A stretch of DNA of 38,211 nucleotides from Tritrichomonas musculus (taxonomy: Eukaryota > Parabasalia > Tritrichomonadida > Tritrichomonadidae). The position numbers were made by a program, and so were the translations under genes. Each line of letters opens with the position of its first letter. Positions within the stretch are counted from its first letter, which is position 1. The stretch is taken from positions 1 through 38,211 of the forward strand of contig JAPFFF010000146.1 of NCBI GenBank assembly GCA_039105265.1. Reading direction: 5' to 3'. The notes beneath the pieces were generated by a model that was not told where the DNA came from, did not search any database, and saw nothing but the letters and a program-made list of their open reading frames with translations. Positions 1 through 12,806 of this stretch are shown here, piece by piece.

Positions 1-1950
1 ATCATCAGATTCAACGAGAACTGCAGTTGAATCATCAGATGCAACGAGAACTGCAGTTGAATCATCAGATTCAACGAGAACTGCAGTTTAATAATAAGAT
101 TCAACGAGAACTGCAGTTTAATAATAAGATGAAACAAGAACTGCAGTTGAATAATCAGATGCAACGAGAACTGCAGTTGAATCATCAGATGCAACGAGAA
201 CTGCAGTTGAATCATCAGATGCAACGAGAACTGCAGTTGAATCATCAGATTCAACGAGAACTGCAGTTGAATCATCAGATGCAACGAGAACTGCAGTTGA
301 ATCATCAGATTCAACGAGAACTTCAGTTGAATCATCAGATTCAACGAGAACTGCAGTTGAATCATCAGATGCAACGAGAACTGCAGTTGAATCATCAGAT
401 GAAACAAGAACTGCAGTTGAATCATCAGATGCAACGAGAACTGCAGTTGAATCATCAGATGCAACGAGAACTGCAGTTGAATCATCAGATGCAACGAGAA
501 CTGCAGTTGAATCATCAGATGCAACGACAACTGCAGTTGAATCATCAGATGCAACGAGAACTGCAGTTGAATCATCAGATTCAACGAGAACTGCAGTTGA
601 ATCATCAGATGCAACGAGAACTGCAGTTGAATCATCAGATGCAACGAGAACTGCAGTTGAATCATCAGATTCAACGAGAACTGCAGTTGAATCATCAGAT
701 TCAACGAGAACTGCAGTTGAATCATCAGATTCAACGAGAACTGCAGTTGAATCATCAGATGCAACGACAACTGCAGTTGAATCATCAGATGCAACGACAA
801 CTGCAGTTGAATCATCAGATGCAACGAGAACTGCAGTTGAATCATCAGATTCAACGAGAACTGCAGTTTAATAATAAGATTCAACGAGAACTGCAGTTGA
901 ATCATCAGATGAAACAAGAACTGCAGTTGAATCATCAGATGCAACAAGAACTGCAGTTGAATCATCAGATTCAACGAGAACTGCAGTTGAATCATCAGAT
1001 TCAACGAGAACTGCAGTTGAACCATCAGATTCAACGAGAACTACAGTTGAATCATCAGATTCAACGAGAACTGCAGTTGAATCATCAGATTCAACGAGAA
1101 CTACAGTTGAATCATCAGATTCAACGAGAACTGCAGTTGAATCATCAGATGCAACGAGAACTACAGTTGAATCATCAGATTCAACGAGAACTGCAGTTGA
1201 ATCATCAGATGCAACGACAACTGCAGTTGAATCATCAGATGCAACGACAACTGCAGTTGAATCATCAGATTCAACGAGAACTGCAGTTGAATCATCAGAT
1301 GCAACGAGAACTGCAGTTGAATCATCAGATTCAACGAGAACTGCAGTTGAATCATCAGATGCAACAAGAACTGCAGTTGAATCATCAGATTCAACGAGAA
1401 CTGCAGTTGAATCATCAGATGCAACGAGAACTGCAGTTGAATCATCAGATGCAACGAGAACTGCAGTTGAATCATCAGATGCAACGAGAACTGCAGTTGA
1501 ATCATCAGATGCAACGAGAACTGCAGTTTAATAATAAGATTCAACAAGAACTGCAGTTTAATCATAAGATTCAACGAGAACTGCAGTTTAATCATAAGAT
1601 TCAACGAGAACTGCAGTTTAATAATAAGATTCAACAAGAACTGCAGTTGAATCATCAGATGCAACGAGAACTGCAGTTGAATCATCAGATTCAACGAGAA
1701 CTGCAGTTGAATCATCAGATTCAACGAGAACTGCAGTTGAATCATCAGATGCAACGAGAACTGCAGTTGAATCATCAGATGCAACGAGAACTGCAGTTGA
1801 ATCATCAGATGCAACGAGAACTGCAGTTGAATCATCAGATTCAACGAGAACTGCAGTTGAATCATCAGATGCAACGAGAACTGCAGTTGAACCATCAGAT
1901 TCAACGAGAACTGCAGTTGAATCATCAGATGCAACGAGAACTACAGTTGA
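1..1950. repeat. Left mosaic module A (matches 10,411-12,360)
   Basis: Unit order matches 10,411-12,360 at an offset of 10,410 bp. Markers are the pair of ttta units at 61-120, the ataatcag unit at 151, and the rare cttcag unit at 301 (10,711 in the partner). Differences seen include gcaacgac at 511 against gcaacgag at 10,921, and tcaac at 841 against gcaac at 11,251. The match ends at 1,951, where gcaac faces tcaac. A third copy lies in block 2 from about 22,861. Confidence 0.82.
1531..1650. repeat. Four-unit symmetric cassette (type copy)
   Basis: Four consecutive units run ataataag-tcaacaag, atcataag-tcaacgag, atcataag-tcaacgag, ataataag-tcaacaag, joined by ttta instead of ttga. The outer two are alike and so are the inner two. 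Other copies begin at 6,091, 7,531, 11,941, 14,311 (with an extra fifth unit), 18,541, 19,981, 24,366, 26,736 (five units), 28,986, 34,176, 35,046 and 36,666; a shortened one starts at 16,561. In several copies the third unit has atcatcag instead of atcataag. In the main + frame the cassette reads F-N-N-K or F-N-H-K where other units read L-N-H-Q. The fixed order shows that it was amplified as a block. Confidence 0.85.
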
Positions 1951-2040
1951 ATCATCAGATGCAACGAGAACTGCAGTTGAATCATCAGATGCAACGAGAA
2001 CTGCAGTTGAATCATCAGATGCAACGAGAACTGCAGTTGA

Positions 2041-3890
2041 ATCATCAGATTCAACGAGAACTGCAGTTGAACCATCAGATTCAACGAGAACTACAGTTGA
2101 ATCATCAGATTCAACGAGAACTGCAGTTGAATCATCAGATTCAACGAGAACTACAGTTGAATCATCAGATTCAACGAGAACTGCAGTTGAATCATCAGAT
2201 GCAACGAGAACTACAGTTGAATCATCAGATTCAACGAGAACTGCAGTTGAATCATCAGATGCAACGACAACTGCAGTTGAATCATCAGATGCAACGACAA
2301 CTGCAGTTGAATCATCAGATTCAACGAGAACTGCAGTTGAATCATCAGATGCAACGAGAACTGCAGTTGAATCATCAGATTCAACGAGAACTGCAGTTTA
2401 ATAATAAGATGAAACAAGAACTGCAGTTGAATCATCAGATGCAACGAGAACTGCAGTTGAATCATCAGATGCAACGAGAACTGCAGTTGAATCATCAGAT
2501 GCAACGACAACTGCAGTTGAATCATCAGATGCAACGAGAACTGCAGTTGAATCATCAGATGCAACGAGAACTGCAGTTTAATAATAAGATGAAACAAGAA
2601 CTGCAGTTGAATCATCAGATGCAACGACAACTGCAGTTGAATCATCAGATGCAACGAGAACTGCAGTTGAATCATCAGATGCAACGAGAACTGCAGTTGA
2701 ATCATCAGATTCAACGAGAACTGCAGTTGAATCATCAGATTCAACGAGAACTGCAGTTGAATCATCAGATGCAACGAGAACTGCAGTTGAATCATCAGAT
2801 GCAACGAGAACTACAGTTGAATCATCAGATTCAACGAGAACTGCAGTTGAACCATCAGATTCAACGAGAACTGCAGTTGAACCATCAGATTCAACGAGAA
2901 CTGCAGTTGAATCATCAGATGCAACGAGAACTGCAGTTGAATCATCAGATGCAACGAGAACTGCAGTTTAATAATAAGATGCAACAAGAACTGCAGTTGA
3001 ATCATCAGATGCAACGAGAACTGCAGTTGAATCATCAGATGCAACGAGAACTGCAGTTGAATCATCAGATGCAGCGAGAACTGCAGTTGAATCATCAGAT
3101 TCAACGAGAACTGCAGTTGAATCATCAGATTCAACGAGAACTGCAGTTGAATCATCAGATGCAACGAGAACTGCAGTTGAATCATCAGATGCAACGAGAA
3201 CTACAGTTGAATCATCAGATTCAACGAGAACTGCAGTTGAATCATCAGATTCAACGAGAACTGCAGTTGAATCATCAGATTCAACGAGAACTGCAGTTGA
3301 ATCATCAGATGCAACGAGAACTGCAGTTGAATCATCAGATTCAACGACAACTGCAGTTGAACCATCAGATTCAACGAGAACTGCAGTTGAATCATCAGAT
3401 GCAACGAGAACTGCAGTTGAATCATCAGATGCAACGAGAACTGCAGTTGAATCATCAGATTCAACGAGAACTGCAGTTGAATCATCAGATGCAACGAGAA
3501 CTGCAGTTGAATCATCAGATTCAACGAGAACTGCAGTTGAACCATCAGATTCAACGAGAACTGCAGTTGAATCATCAGATGCAACGAGAACTGCAGTTGA
3601 ATCATCAGATGCAACGAGAACTGCAGTTTAATAATAAGATGCAACGAGAACTGCAGTTGAATCATCAGATGCAACGAGAACTGCAGTTGAATCATCAGAT
3701 GCAACGAGAACTGCAGTTGAATCATCAGATGCAGCGAGAACTGCAGTTTAATAATAAGATGAAACAAGAACTGCAGTTGAATCATCAGATGCAACGAGAA
3801 CTGTAGTTGAATCATCAGATGCAACGAGAACTGCAGTTGAATCATCAGATGCAACGAGAACTGCAGTTGAATCATCAGATGCAGCGAGAA
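2041..3890. repeat. Left mosaic module B (matches 8,041-9,860)
   Basis: From 2,041 to 3,540 the units match 8,041-9,540 at an offset of 6,000 bp. One accatcag unit at 3,541 has no partner, so the offset becomes 5,970 bp until about 3,890. The shared stop-bearing unit ctgtagttga at 3,781 and 9,751 lies in this stretch. Single differences include gcagcg at 3,061 against acagcg at 9,061. Whole-unit gain or loss is the dominant length change here. Confidence 0.8.
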
Positions 3891-4500
3891 CTGCAGTTGA
3901 ATCATCAGATTCAACGACAACTGCAGTTGAACCATCAGATGCAACAAGAACTGCAGTTGAATCATCAGATGCAACGAGAACTGCAGTTGAATCATCAGAT
4001 GCAACGAGAACTGCAGTTGAATCATCAGATGCAACGAGAACTGCAGTTGAATCATCAGATTCAACGAGAACTGCAGTTGAATCATCAGATGCAACGAGAA
4101 CTGCAGTTGAACCATCAGATTCAACGAGAACTGCAGTTGAATCATCAGATGCAACGAGAACTACAGTTGAATCATCAGATTCAACGAGAACTGCAGTTGA
4201 ATCATCAGATGCAACGAGAACTACAGTTGAATCATCAGATGCAACGAGAACTGCAGTTGAATCATCAGATGCAACGAGAACTGCAGTTGAATCATCAGAT
4301 GCAACGAGAACTGCAGTTGAATCATCAGATGCAACGAGAACTGCAGTTGAATCATCAGATTCAACGAGAACTGAAGTTTAATAATAAGATGAAACAAGAA
4401 CTGCAGTTGAATCATCAGATTCAACGAGAACTGCAGTTGAATCATCAGATGCAACGAGAACTGCAGTTGAATCATCAGATGAAACGAGAACTGCAGTTGA

Positions 4501-6210
4501 ATCATCAGATTCAACGAGAACTGCAGTTGAATCATCAGATGCAACGAGAACTGCAGTTGAATCATCAGATGAAATAAGAACTGCAGTTGAATCATCAGAT
4601 TCAACGAGAACTGCAGTTGAACCATCAGATTCAACGAGAACTGCAGTTGAATCATCAGATGCAACGACAACTGCAGTTGAATCATCAGATGCAACGAGAA
4701 CTGCAGTTGAATCATCAGATGCAACGAGAACTGCAGTTGAATCATCAGATTCAACGAGAACTGCAGTTGAATCATCAGATGCAACGACAACTGCAGTTGA
4801 ATCATCAGATGCAACGAGAACTGCAGTTGAATCATCAGATGCAACGAGAACTGCAGTTGAATCATCAGATTCAACGAGAACTGCAGTTGAACCATCAGAT
4901 TCAACGAGAACTGCAGTTGAATCATCAGATGCAACGAGAACTACAGTTGAATCATCAGATTCAACGAGAACTGCAGTTGAATCATCAGATGCAACGAGAA
5001 CTACAGTTGAATCATCAGATTCAACGAGAACTGCAGTTGAATCATCAGATGCAACGAGAACTGCAGTTGAATCATCAGATTCAACGAGAACTGCAGTTGA
5101 ATCATCAGATTCAACGAGAACTGCAGTTGAACCATCAGATTCAACGAGAACTACAGTTGAATCATCAGATTCAACGAGAACTGCAGTTGAATCATCAGAT
5201 TCAACGAGAACTACAGTTGAATCATCAGATTCAACGAGAACTGCAGTTGAATCATCAGATGCAACGAGAACTACAGTTGAATCATCAGATTCAACGAGAA
5301 CTGCAGTTGAATCATCAGATGCAACGACAACTGCAGTTGAATCATCAGATGCAACGACAACTGCAGTTGAATCATCAGATGCAACGAGAACTGCAGTTGA
5401 ATCATCAGATGCAACGAGAACTGCAGTTTAATAATAAGATTCAACGAGAACTGCAGTTGAATCATCAGATGAAACAAGAACTGCAGTTGAATCATCAGAT
5501 GCAACAAGAACTGCAGTTGAATCATCAGATTCAACGAGAACTGCAGTTGAATCATCAGATTCAACGAGAACTGCAGTTGAACCATCAGATTCAACGAGAA
5601 CTACAGTTGAATCATCAGATTCAACGAGAACTGCAGTTGAATCATCAGATTCAACGAGAACTACAGTTGAATCATCAGATTCAACGAGAACTGCAGTTGA
5701 ATCATCAGATGCAACGAGAACTACAGTTGAATCATCAGATTCAACGAGAACTGCAGTTGAATCATCAGATGCAACGACAACTGCAGTTGAATCATCAGAT
5801 GCAACGACAACTGCAGTTGAATCATCAGATTCAACGAGAACTGCAGTTGAATCATCAGATGCAACGAGAACTGCAGTTGAATCATCAGATTCAACGAGAA
5901 CTGCAGTTGAATCATCAGATGCAACAAGAACTGCAGTTGAATCATCAGATTCAACGAGAACTGCAGTTGAATCATCAGATGCAACGAGAACTGCAGTTGA
6001 ATCATCAGATGCAACGAGAACTACAGTTGAATCATCAGATGCAACGAGAACTGCAGTTGAATCATCAGATGCAACGAGAACTGCAGTTTAATAATAAGAT
6101 TCAACAAGAACTGCAGTTTAATCATAAGATTCAACGAGAACTGCAGTTTAATCATCAGATTCAACGAGAACTGTAGTTTAATAATAAGATTCAACAAGAA
6201 CTGCAGTTGA
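4501..6210. repeat. Module C with the gaaataag marker (matches 12,721-14,430)
   Basis: Unit order matches 12,721-14,430 at an offset of 8,220 bp. The marker is the gaaataag unit at 4,561, followed in fixed order by tcaac, accatcag-tcaac, gcaacgac, gcaac, gcaac, tcaac, gcaacgac. The same marker and order recur from 12,781, 25,206, 30,426 and 31,536, giving five copies in the window. The last two are 1,110 bp apart, and their match runs from 30,426-30,875 to 31,536-31,985. Confidence 0.8.
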
Positions 6211-7470
6211 ATCATCAGATGCAACGAGAACTGCAGTTGAATCATCAGATTCAACGAGAACTGCAGTTGAATCATCAGATGCAACGAGAACTGCAGTTGA
6301 ATCATCAGATGCAACGAGAACTGCAGTTGAATCATCAGATTCAACGAGAACTGCAGTTGAATCATCAGATGCAACGAGAACTGCAGTTGAACCATCAGAT
6401 TCAACGAGAACTGCAGTTGAATCATCAGATGCAACGAGAACTACAGTTGAATCATCAGATTCAACGAGAACTGCAGTTGAATCATCAGATGCAACGAGAA
6501 CTACAGTTGAATCATCAGATTCAACGAGAACTGCAGTTGAATCATCAGATGCAACAAGAACTGCAGTTGAATCATCAGATTCAACGAGAACTGCAGTTGA
6601 ATCATCAGATTCAACGAGAACTGCAGTTGAACCATCAGATTCAACGAGAACTACAGTTGAATCATCAGATTCAACGAGAACTGCAGTTGAATCATCAGAT
6701 TCAACGAGAACTACAGTTGAATCATCAGATTCAACGAGAACTGCAGTTGAATCATCAGATGCAACGAGAACTACAGTTGAATCATCAGATTCAACGAGAA
6801 CTGCAGTTGAATCATCAGATGCAACGACAACTGCAGTTGAATCATCAGATGCAACGACAACTGCAGTTGAATCATCAGATTCAACGAGAACTGCAGTTGA
6901 ATCATCAGATGCAACGAGAACTGCAGTTGAATCATCAGATTCAACGAGAACTGCAGTTTAATAATAAGATGAAACAAGAACTGCAGTTGAATCATCAGAT
7001 GCAACGAGAACTGCAGTTGAATCATCAGATGCAACGAGAACTGCAGTTGAATCATCAGATGCAACGACAACTGCAGTTGAATCATCAGATGCAACGAGAA
7101 CTGCAGTTGAATCATCAGATGCAACGAGAACTGCAGTTTAATAATAAGATGAAACAAGAACTGCAGTTGAATCATCAGATGCAACGACAACTGCAGTTGA
7201 ATCATCAGATGCAACGAGAACTGCAGTTGAATCATCAGATGCAACGAGAACTGCAGTTGAATCATCAGATTCAACGAGAACTGCAGTTGAATCATCAGAT
7301 TCAACGAGAACTGCAGTTGAATCATCAGATGCAACGAGAACTGCAGTTGAATCATCAGATGCAACGAGAACTACAGTTGAATCATCAGATTCAACGAGAA
7401 CTGCAGTTGAACCATCAGATTCAACGAGAACTGCAGTTGAACCATCAGATTCAACGAGAACTGCAGTTGA
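6031..7470. repeat. 1,440-bp (48-unit) tandem duplication, first copy in block 1
   Basis: The unit order here repeats at an offset of 1,440 bp. The ttta-linked quartet at 6,091 matches the one at 7,531, and the gcaacaag unit at 6,541 matches 7,981. The match begins at 6,031; the unit before it, gcaac with ctacag at 6,001, faces an accatcag unit at 7,441. Differences include ctgtag at 6,151 against ctgcag at 7,591, and gcaacgag at 6,271 against gcaacgac at 7,711. The 12.45-kb copy carries the same pair at 18,481-19,920 and 19,921-21,360, so this duplication came before the larger one. Confidence 0.85.
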
Positions 7471-8910
7471 ATCATCAGATGCAACGAGAACTGCAGTTGA
7501 ATCATCAGATGCAACGAGAACTGCAGTTTAATAATAAGATTCAACAAGAACTGCAGTTTAATCATAAGATTCAACGAGAACTGCAGTTTAATCATCAGAT
7601 TCAACGAGAACTGCAGTTTAATAATAAGATTCAACAAGAACTGCAGTTGAATCATCAGATGCAACGAGAACTGCAGTTGAATCATCAGATTCAACGAGAA
7701 CTGCAGTTGAATCATCAGATGCAACGACAACTGCAGTTGAATCATCAGATGCAACGAGAACTGCAGTTGAATCATCAGATTCAACGAGAACTGCAGTTGA
7801 ATCATCAGATGCAACGAGAACTGCAGTTGAACCATCAGATTCAACGAGAACTGCAGTTGAATCATCAGATGCAACGAGAACTACAGTTGAATCATCAGAT
7901 TCAACGAGAACTGCAGTTGAATCATCAGATGCAACGAGAACTACAGTTGAATCATCAGATTCAACGAGAACTGCAGTTGAATCATCAGATGCAACAAGAA
8001 CTGCAGTTGAATCATCAGATTCAACGAGAACTGCAGTTGAATCATCAGATTCAACGAGAACTGCAGTTGAACCATCAGATTCAACGAGAACTACAGTTGA
8101 ATCATCAGATTCAACGAGAACTGCAGTTGAATCATCAGATTCAACGAGAACTACAGTTGAATCATCAGATTCAACGAGAACTGCAGTTGAATCATCAGAT
8201 GCAACGAGAACTACAGTTGAATCATCAGATTCAACGAGAACTGCAGTTGAATCATCAGATGCAACGACAACTGCAGTTGAATCATCAGATGCAACGACAA
8301 CTGCAGTTGAATCATCAGATTCAACGAGAACTGCAGTTGAATCATCAGATGCAACGAGAACTGCAGTTGAATCATCAGATTCAACGAGAACTGCAGTTTA
8401 ATAATAAGATGAAACAAGAACTGCAGTTGAATCATCAGATGCAACGAGAACTGCAGTTGAATCATCAGATGCAACGAGAACTGCAGTTGAATCATCAGAT
8501 GCAACGACAACTGCAGTTGAATCATCAGATGCAACGAGAACTGCAGTTGAATCATCAGATGCAACGAGAACTGCAGTTTAATAATAAGATGAAACAAGAA
8601 CTGCAGTTGAATCATCAGATGCAACGACAACTGCAGTTGAATCATCAGATGCAACGAGAACTGCAGTTGAATCATCAGATGCAACGAGAACTGCAGTTGA
8701 ATCATCAGATTCAACGAGAACTGCAGTTGAATCATCAGATTCAACGAGAACTGCAGTTGAATCATCAGATGCAACGAGAACTGCAGTTGAATCATCAGAT
8801 GCAACGAGAACTACAGTTGAATCATCAGATTCAACGAGAACTGCAGTTGAACCATCAGATTCAACGAGAACTGCAGTTGAACCATCAGATTCAACGAGAA
8901 CTGCAGTTGA
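7471..8910. repeat. 1,440-bp tandem duplication, second copy in block 1
   Basis: This second copy follows the first without a gap. The match continues to about 8,970 and then fails, where ataataag with tcaacaag at 7,531 faces ataataag with gcaacaag at 8,971. It also contains the left part of a segment, 8,041-9,540, that matches 2,041-3,540 at an offset of 6,000 bp. The left mosaic and this block therefore share ancestry. Confidence 0.85.
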
Positions 8911-10170
8911 ATCATCAGATGCAACGAGAACTGCAGTTGAATCATCAGATGCAACGAGAACTGCAGTTTAATAATAAGATGCAACAAGAACTGCAGTTGA
9001 ATCATCAGATGCAACGAGAACTGCAGTTGAATCATCAGATGCAACGAGAACTGCAGTTGAATCATCAGATACAGCGAGAACTGCAGTTGAATCATCAGAT
9101 TCAACGAGAACTGCAGTTGAATCATCAGATTCAACGAGAACTGCAGTTGAATCATCAGATGCAACGAGAACTGCAGTTGAATCATCAGATGCAACGAGAA
9201 CTACAGTTGAATCATCAGATTCAACGAGAACTGCAGTTGAATCATCAGATTCAACGAGAACTGCAGTTGAATCATCAGATTCAACGAGAACTGCAGTTGA
9301 ATCATCAGATGCAACGAGAACTGCAGTTGAATCATCAGATTCAACGACAACTGCAGTTGAACCATCAGATTCAACGAGAACTGCAGTTGAATCATCAGAT
9401 GCAACGAGAACTGCAGTTGAATCATCAGATGCAACGAGAACTGCAGTTGAATCATCAGATTCAACGAGAACTGCAGTTGAATCATCAGATGCAACGAGAA
9501 CTGCAGTTGAATCATCAGATTCAACGAGAACTGCAGTTGAATCATCAGATGCAACGAGAACTGCAGTTGAATCATCAGATGCAACGAGAACTGCAGTTTA
9601 ATAATAAGATGCAACGAGAACTGCAGTTGAATCATCAGATTCAACGAGAACTGCAGTTGAATCATCAGATGCAACGAGAACTGCAGTTGAATCATCAGAT
9701 GCAGCGAGAACTGCAGTTTAATAATAAGATGAAACAAGAACTGCAGTTGAATCATCAGATGCAACGAGAACTGTAGTTGAATCATCAGATGCAACGAGAA
9801 CTGCAGTTGAATCATCAGATGCAACGAGAACTGCAGTTGAATCATCAGATGCAGCGAGAACTGCAGTTTAATAATAAGATGAAACAAGAACTGCAGTTGA
9901 ATCATCAGATGCAACGAGAACTGCAGTTGAATCATCAGATGCAGCGAGAACTGCAGTTTAATAATAAGATGAAACAAGAACTGCAGTTGAATCATCAGAT
10001 TCAACGAGAACTGCAGTTGAATCATCAGATGCAACGAGAACTGCAGTTGAATCATCAGATGCAACGAGAACTGCAGTTGAATCATCAGATGCAACGAGAA
10101 CTGCAGTTGAATCATCAGATTCAACGAGAACTGCAGTTGAATCATCAGATGCAACGACAACTGCAGTTGA

Positions 10171-10590
10171 ATCATCAGATTCAACGAGAACTGCAGTTGA
10201 ATCATCAGATTCAACGAGAACTGCAGTTGAATCATCAGATGCAACGAGAACTGCAGTTGAATCATCAGATTCAACGAGAACTGCAGTTTAATAATAAGAT
10301 TCAACGAGAACTGCAGTTTAATAATAAGATGAAACAAGAACTGCAGTTGAATAATCAGATGCAACGAGAACTGCAGTTGAATCATCAGATTCAACGACAA
10401 CTGCAGTTGAATCATCAGATTCAACGAGAACTGCAGTTGAATCATCAGATGCAACGAGAACTGCAGTTGAATCATCAGATTCAACGAGAACTGCAGTTTA
10501 ATAATAAGATTCAACGAGAACTGCAGTTTAATAATAAGATGAAACAAGAACTGCAGTTGAATAATCAGATGCAACGAGAACTGCAGTTGA
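10171..10590. repeat. 210-bp (7-unit) tandem duplication
   Basis: Seven units are present twice in a row. The run tcaac-ttta, ataataag-tcaac-ttta, ataataag-gaaacaag, ataatcag-gcaac occurs at 10,261-10,380 and again at 10,471-10,590. The opening units also match, except tcaacgag at 10,171 against tcaacgac at 10,381. The pair is carried into block 2 at about 22,621-23,040. The same run appears once at the left edge (61-180). Confidence 0.8.
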
Positions 10591-12806
10591 ATCATCAGAT
10601 GCAACGAGAACTGCAGTTGAATCATCAGATGCAACGAGAACTGCAGTTGAATCATCAGATTCAACGAGAACTGCAGTTGAATCATCAGATGCAACGAGAA
10701 CTGCAGTTGAATCATCAGATTCAACGAGAACTTCAGTTGAATCATCAGATTCAACGAGAACTGCAGTTGAATCATCAGATGCAACGAGAACTGCAGTTGA
10801 ATCATCAGATGAAACAAGAACTGCAGTTGAATCATCAGATGCAACGAGAACTGCAGTTGAATCATCAGATGCAACGAGAACTGCAGTTGAATCATCAGAT
10901 GCAACGAGAACTGCAGTTGAATCATCAGATGCAACGAGAACTGCAGTTGAATCATCAGATGCAACGAGAACTGCAGTTGAATCATCAGATTCAACGAGAA
11001 CTGCAGTTGAATCATCAGATGCAACGAGAACTGCAGTTGAATCATCAGATGCAACGAGAACTGCAGTTGAATCATCAGATTCAACGAGAACTGCAGTTGA
11101 ATCATCAGATTCAACGAGAACTGCAGTTGAATCATCAGATTCAACGAGAACTGCAGTTGAATCATCAGATGCAACGACAACTGCAGTTGAATCATCAGAT
11201 GCAACGACAACTGCAGTTGAATCATCAGATGCAACGAGAACTGCAGTTGAATCATCAGATGCAACGAGAACTGCAGTTTAATAATAAGATTCAACGAGAA
11301 CTGCAGTTGAATCATCAGATGAAACAAGAACTGCAGTTGAATCATCAGATGCAACAAGAACTGCAGTTGAATCATCAGATTCAACGAGAACTGCAGTTGA
11401 ATCATCAGATTCAACGAGAACTGCAGTTGAACCATCAGATTCAACGAGAACTACAGTTGAATCATCAGATTCAACGAGAACTGCAGTTGAATCATCAGAT
11501 TCAACGAGAACTACAGTTGAATCATCAGATTCAACGAGAACTGCAGTTGAATCATCAGATGCAACGAGAACTACAGTTGAATCATCAGATTCAACGAGAA
11601 CTGCAGTTGAATCATCAGATGCAACGACAACTGCAGTTGAATCATCAGATGCAACGACAACTGCAGTTGAATCATCAGATTCAACGAGAACTGCAGTTGA
11701 ATCATCAGATGCAACGAGAACTGCAGTTGAATCATCAGATTCAACGAGAACTGCAGTTGAATCATCAGATGCAACAAGAACTGCAGTTGAATCATCAGAT
11801 TCAACGAGAACTGCAGTTGAATCATCAGATGCAACGAGAACTGCAGTTGAATCATCAGATGCAACGAGAACTGCAGTTGAATCATCAGATGCAACGAGAA
11901 CTGCAGTTGAATCATCAGATGCAACGAGAACTGCAGTTTAATAATAAGATTCAACAAGAACTGCAGTTTAATCATAAGATTCAACGAGAACTGCAGTTTA
12001 ATCATAAGATTCAACGAGAACTGCAGTTTAATAATAAGATTCAACAAGAACTGCAGTTGAATCATCAGATGCAACGAGAACTGCAGTTGAATCATCAGAT
12101 TCAACGAGAACTGCAGTTGAATCATCAGATTCAACGAGAACTGCAGTTGAATCATCAGATGCAACGAGAACTGCAGTTGAATCATCAGATGCAACGAGAA
12201 CTGCAGTTGAATCATCAGATGCAACGAGAACTGCAGTTGAATCATCAGATTCAACGAGAACTGCAGTTGAATCATCAGATGCAACGAGAACTGCAGTTGA
12301 ACCATCAGATTCAACGAGAACTGCAGTTGAATCATCAGATGCAACGAGAACTACAGTTGAATCATCAGATTCAACGAGAACTGCAGTTGAATCATCAGAT
12401 GCAACGAGAACTACAGTTGAATCATCAGATTCAACGAGAACTGCAGTTGAATCATCAGATGCAACAAGAACTGCAGTTGAATCATCAGATTCAACGAGAA
12501 CTGCAGTTGAATCATCAGATTCAACGAGAACTGCAGTTGAACCATCAGATTCAACGAGAACTACAGTTGAATCATCAGATTCAACGAGAACTGCAGTTGA
12601 ATCATCAGATTCAACGAGAACTACAGTTGAATCATCAGATGCAACGAGAACTGCAGTTGAATCATCAGATGCAACGAGAACTGCAGTTGAATCATCAGAT
12701 GCAACGAGAACTGCAGTTGAATCATCAGATTCAACGAGAACTGCAGTTGAATCATCAGATGCAACGAGAACTGCAGTTGAATCATCAGATGAAATAAGAA
12801 CTGCAG

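Noticed and set aside
27-3806. Each stop-to-stop + strand segment as a separate gene
   Set aside because: Starts are TTG or ATG codons internal to the repeat that recur every 30 bp. No promoter, ribosome binding site or unique terminus marks any of them. The segments are pieces of one repeated frame.
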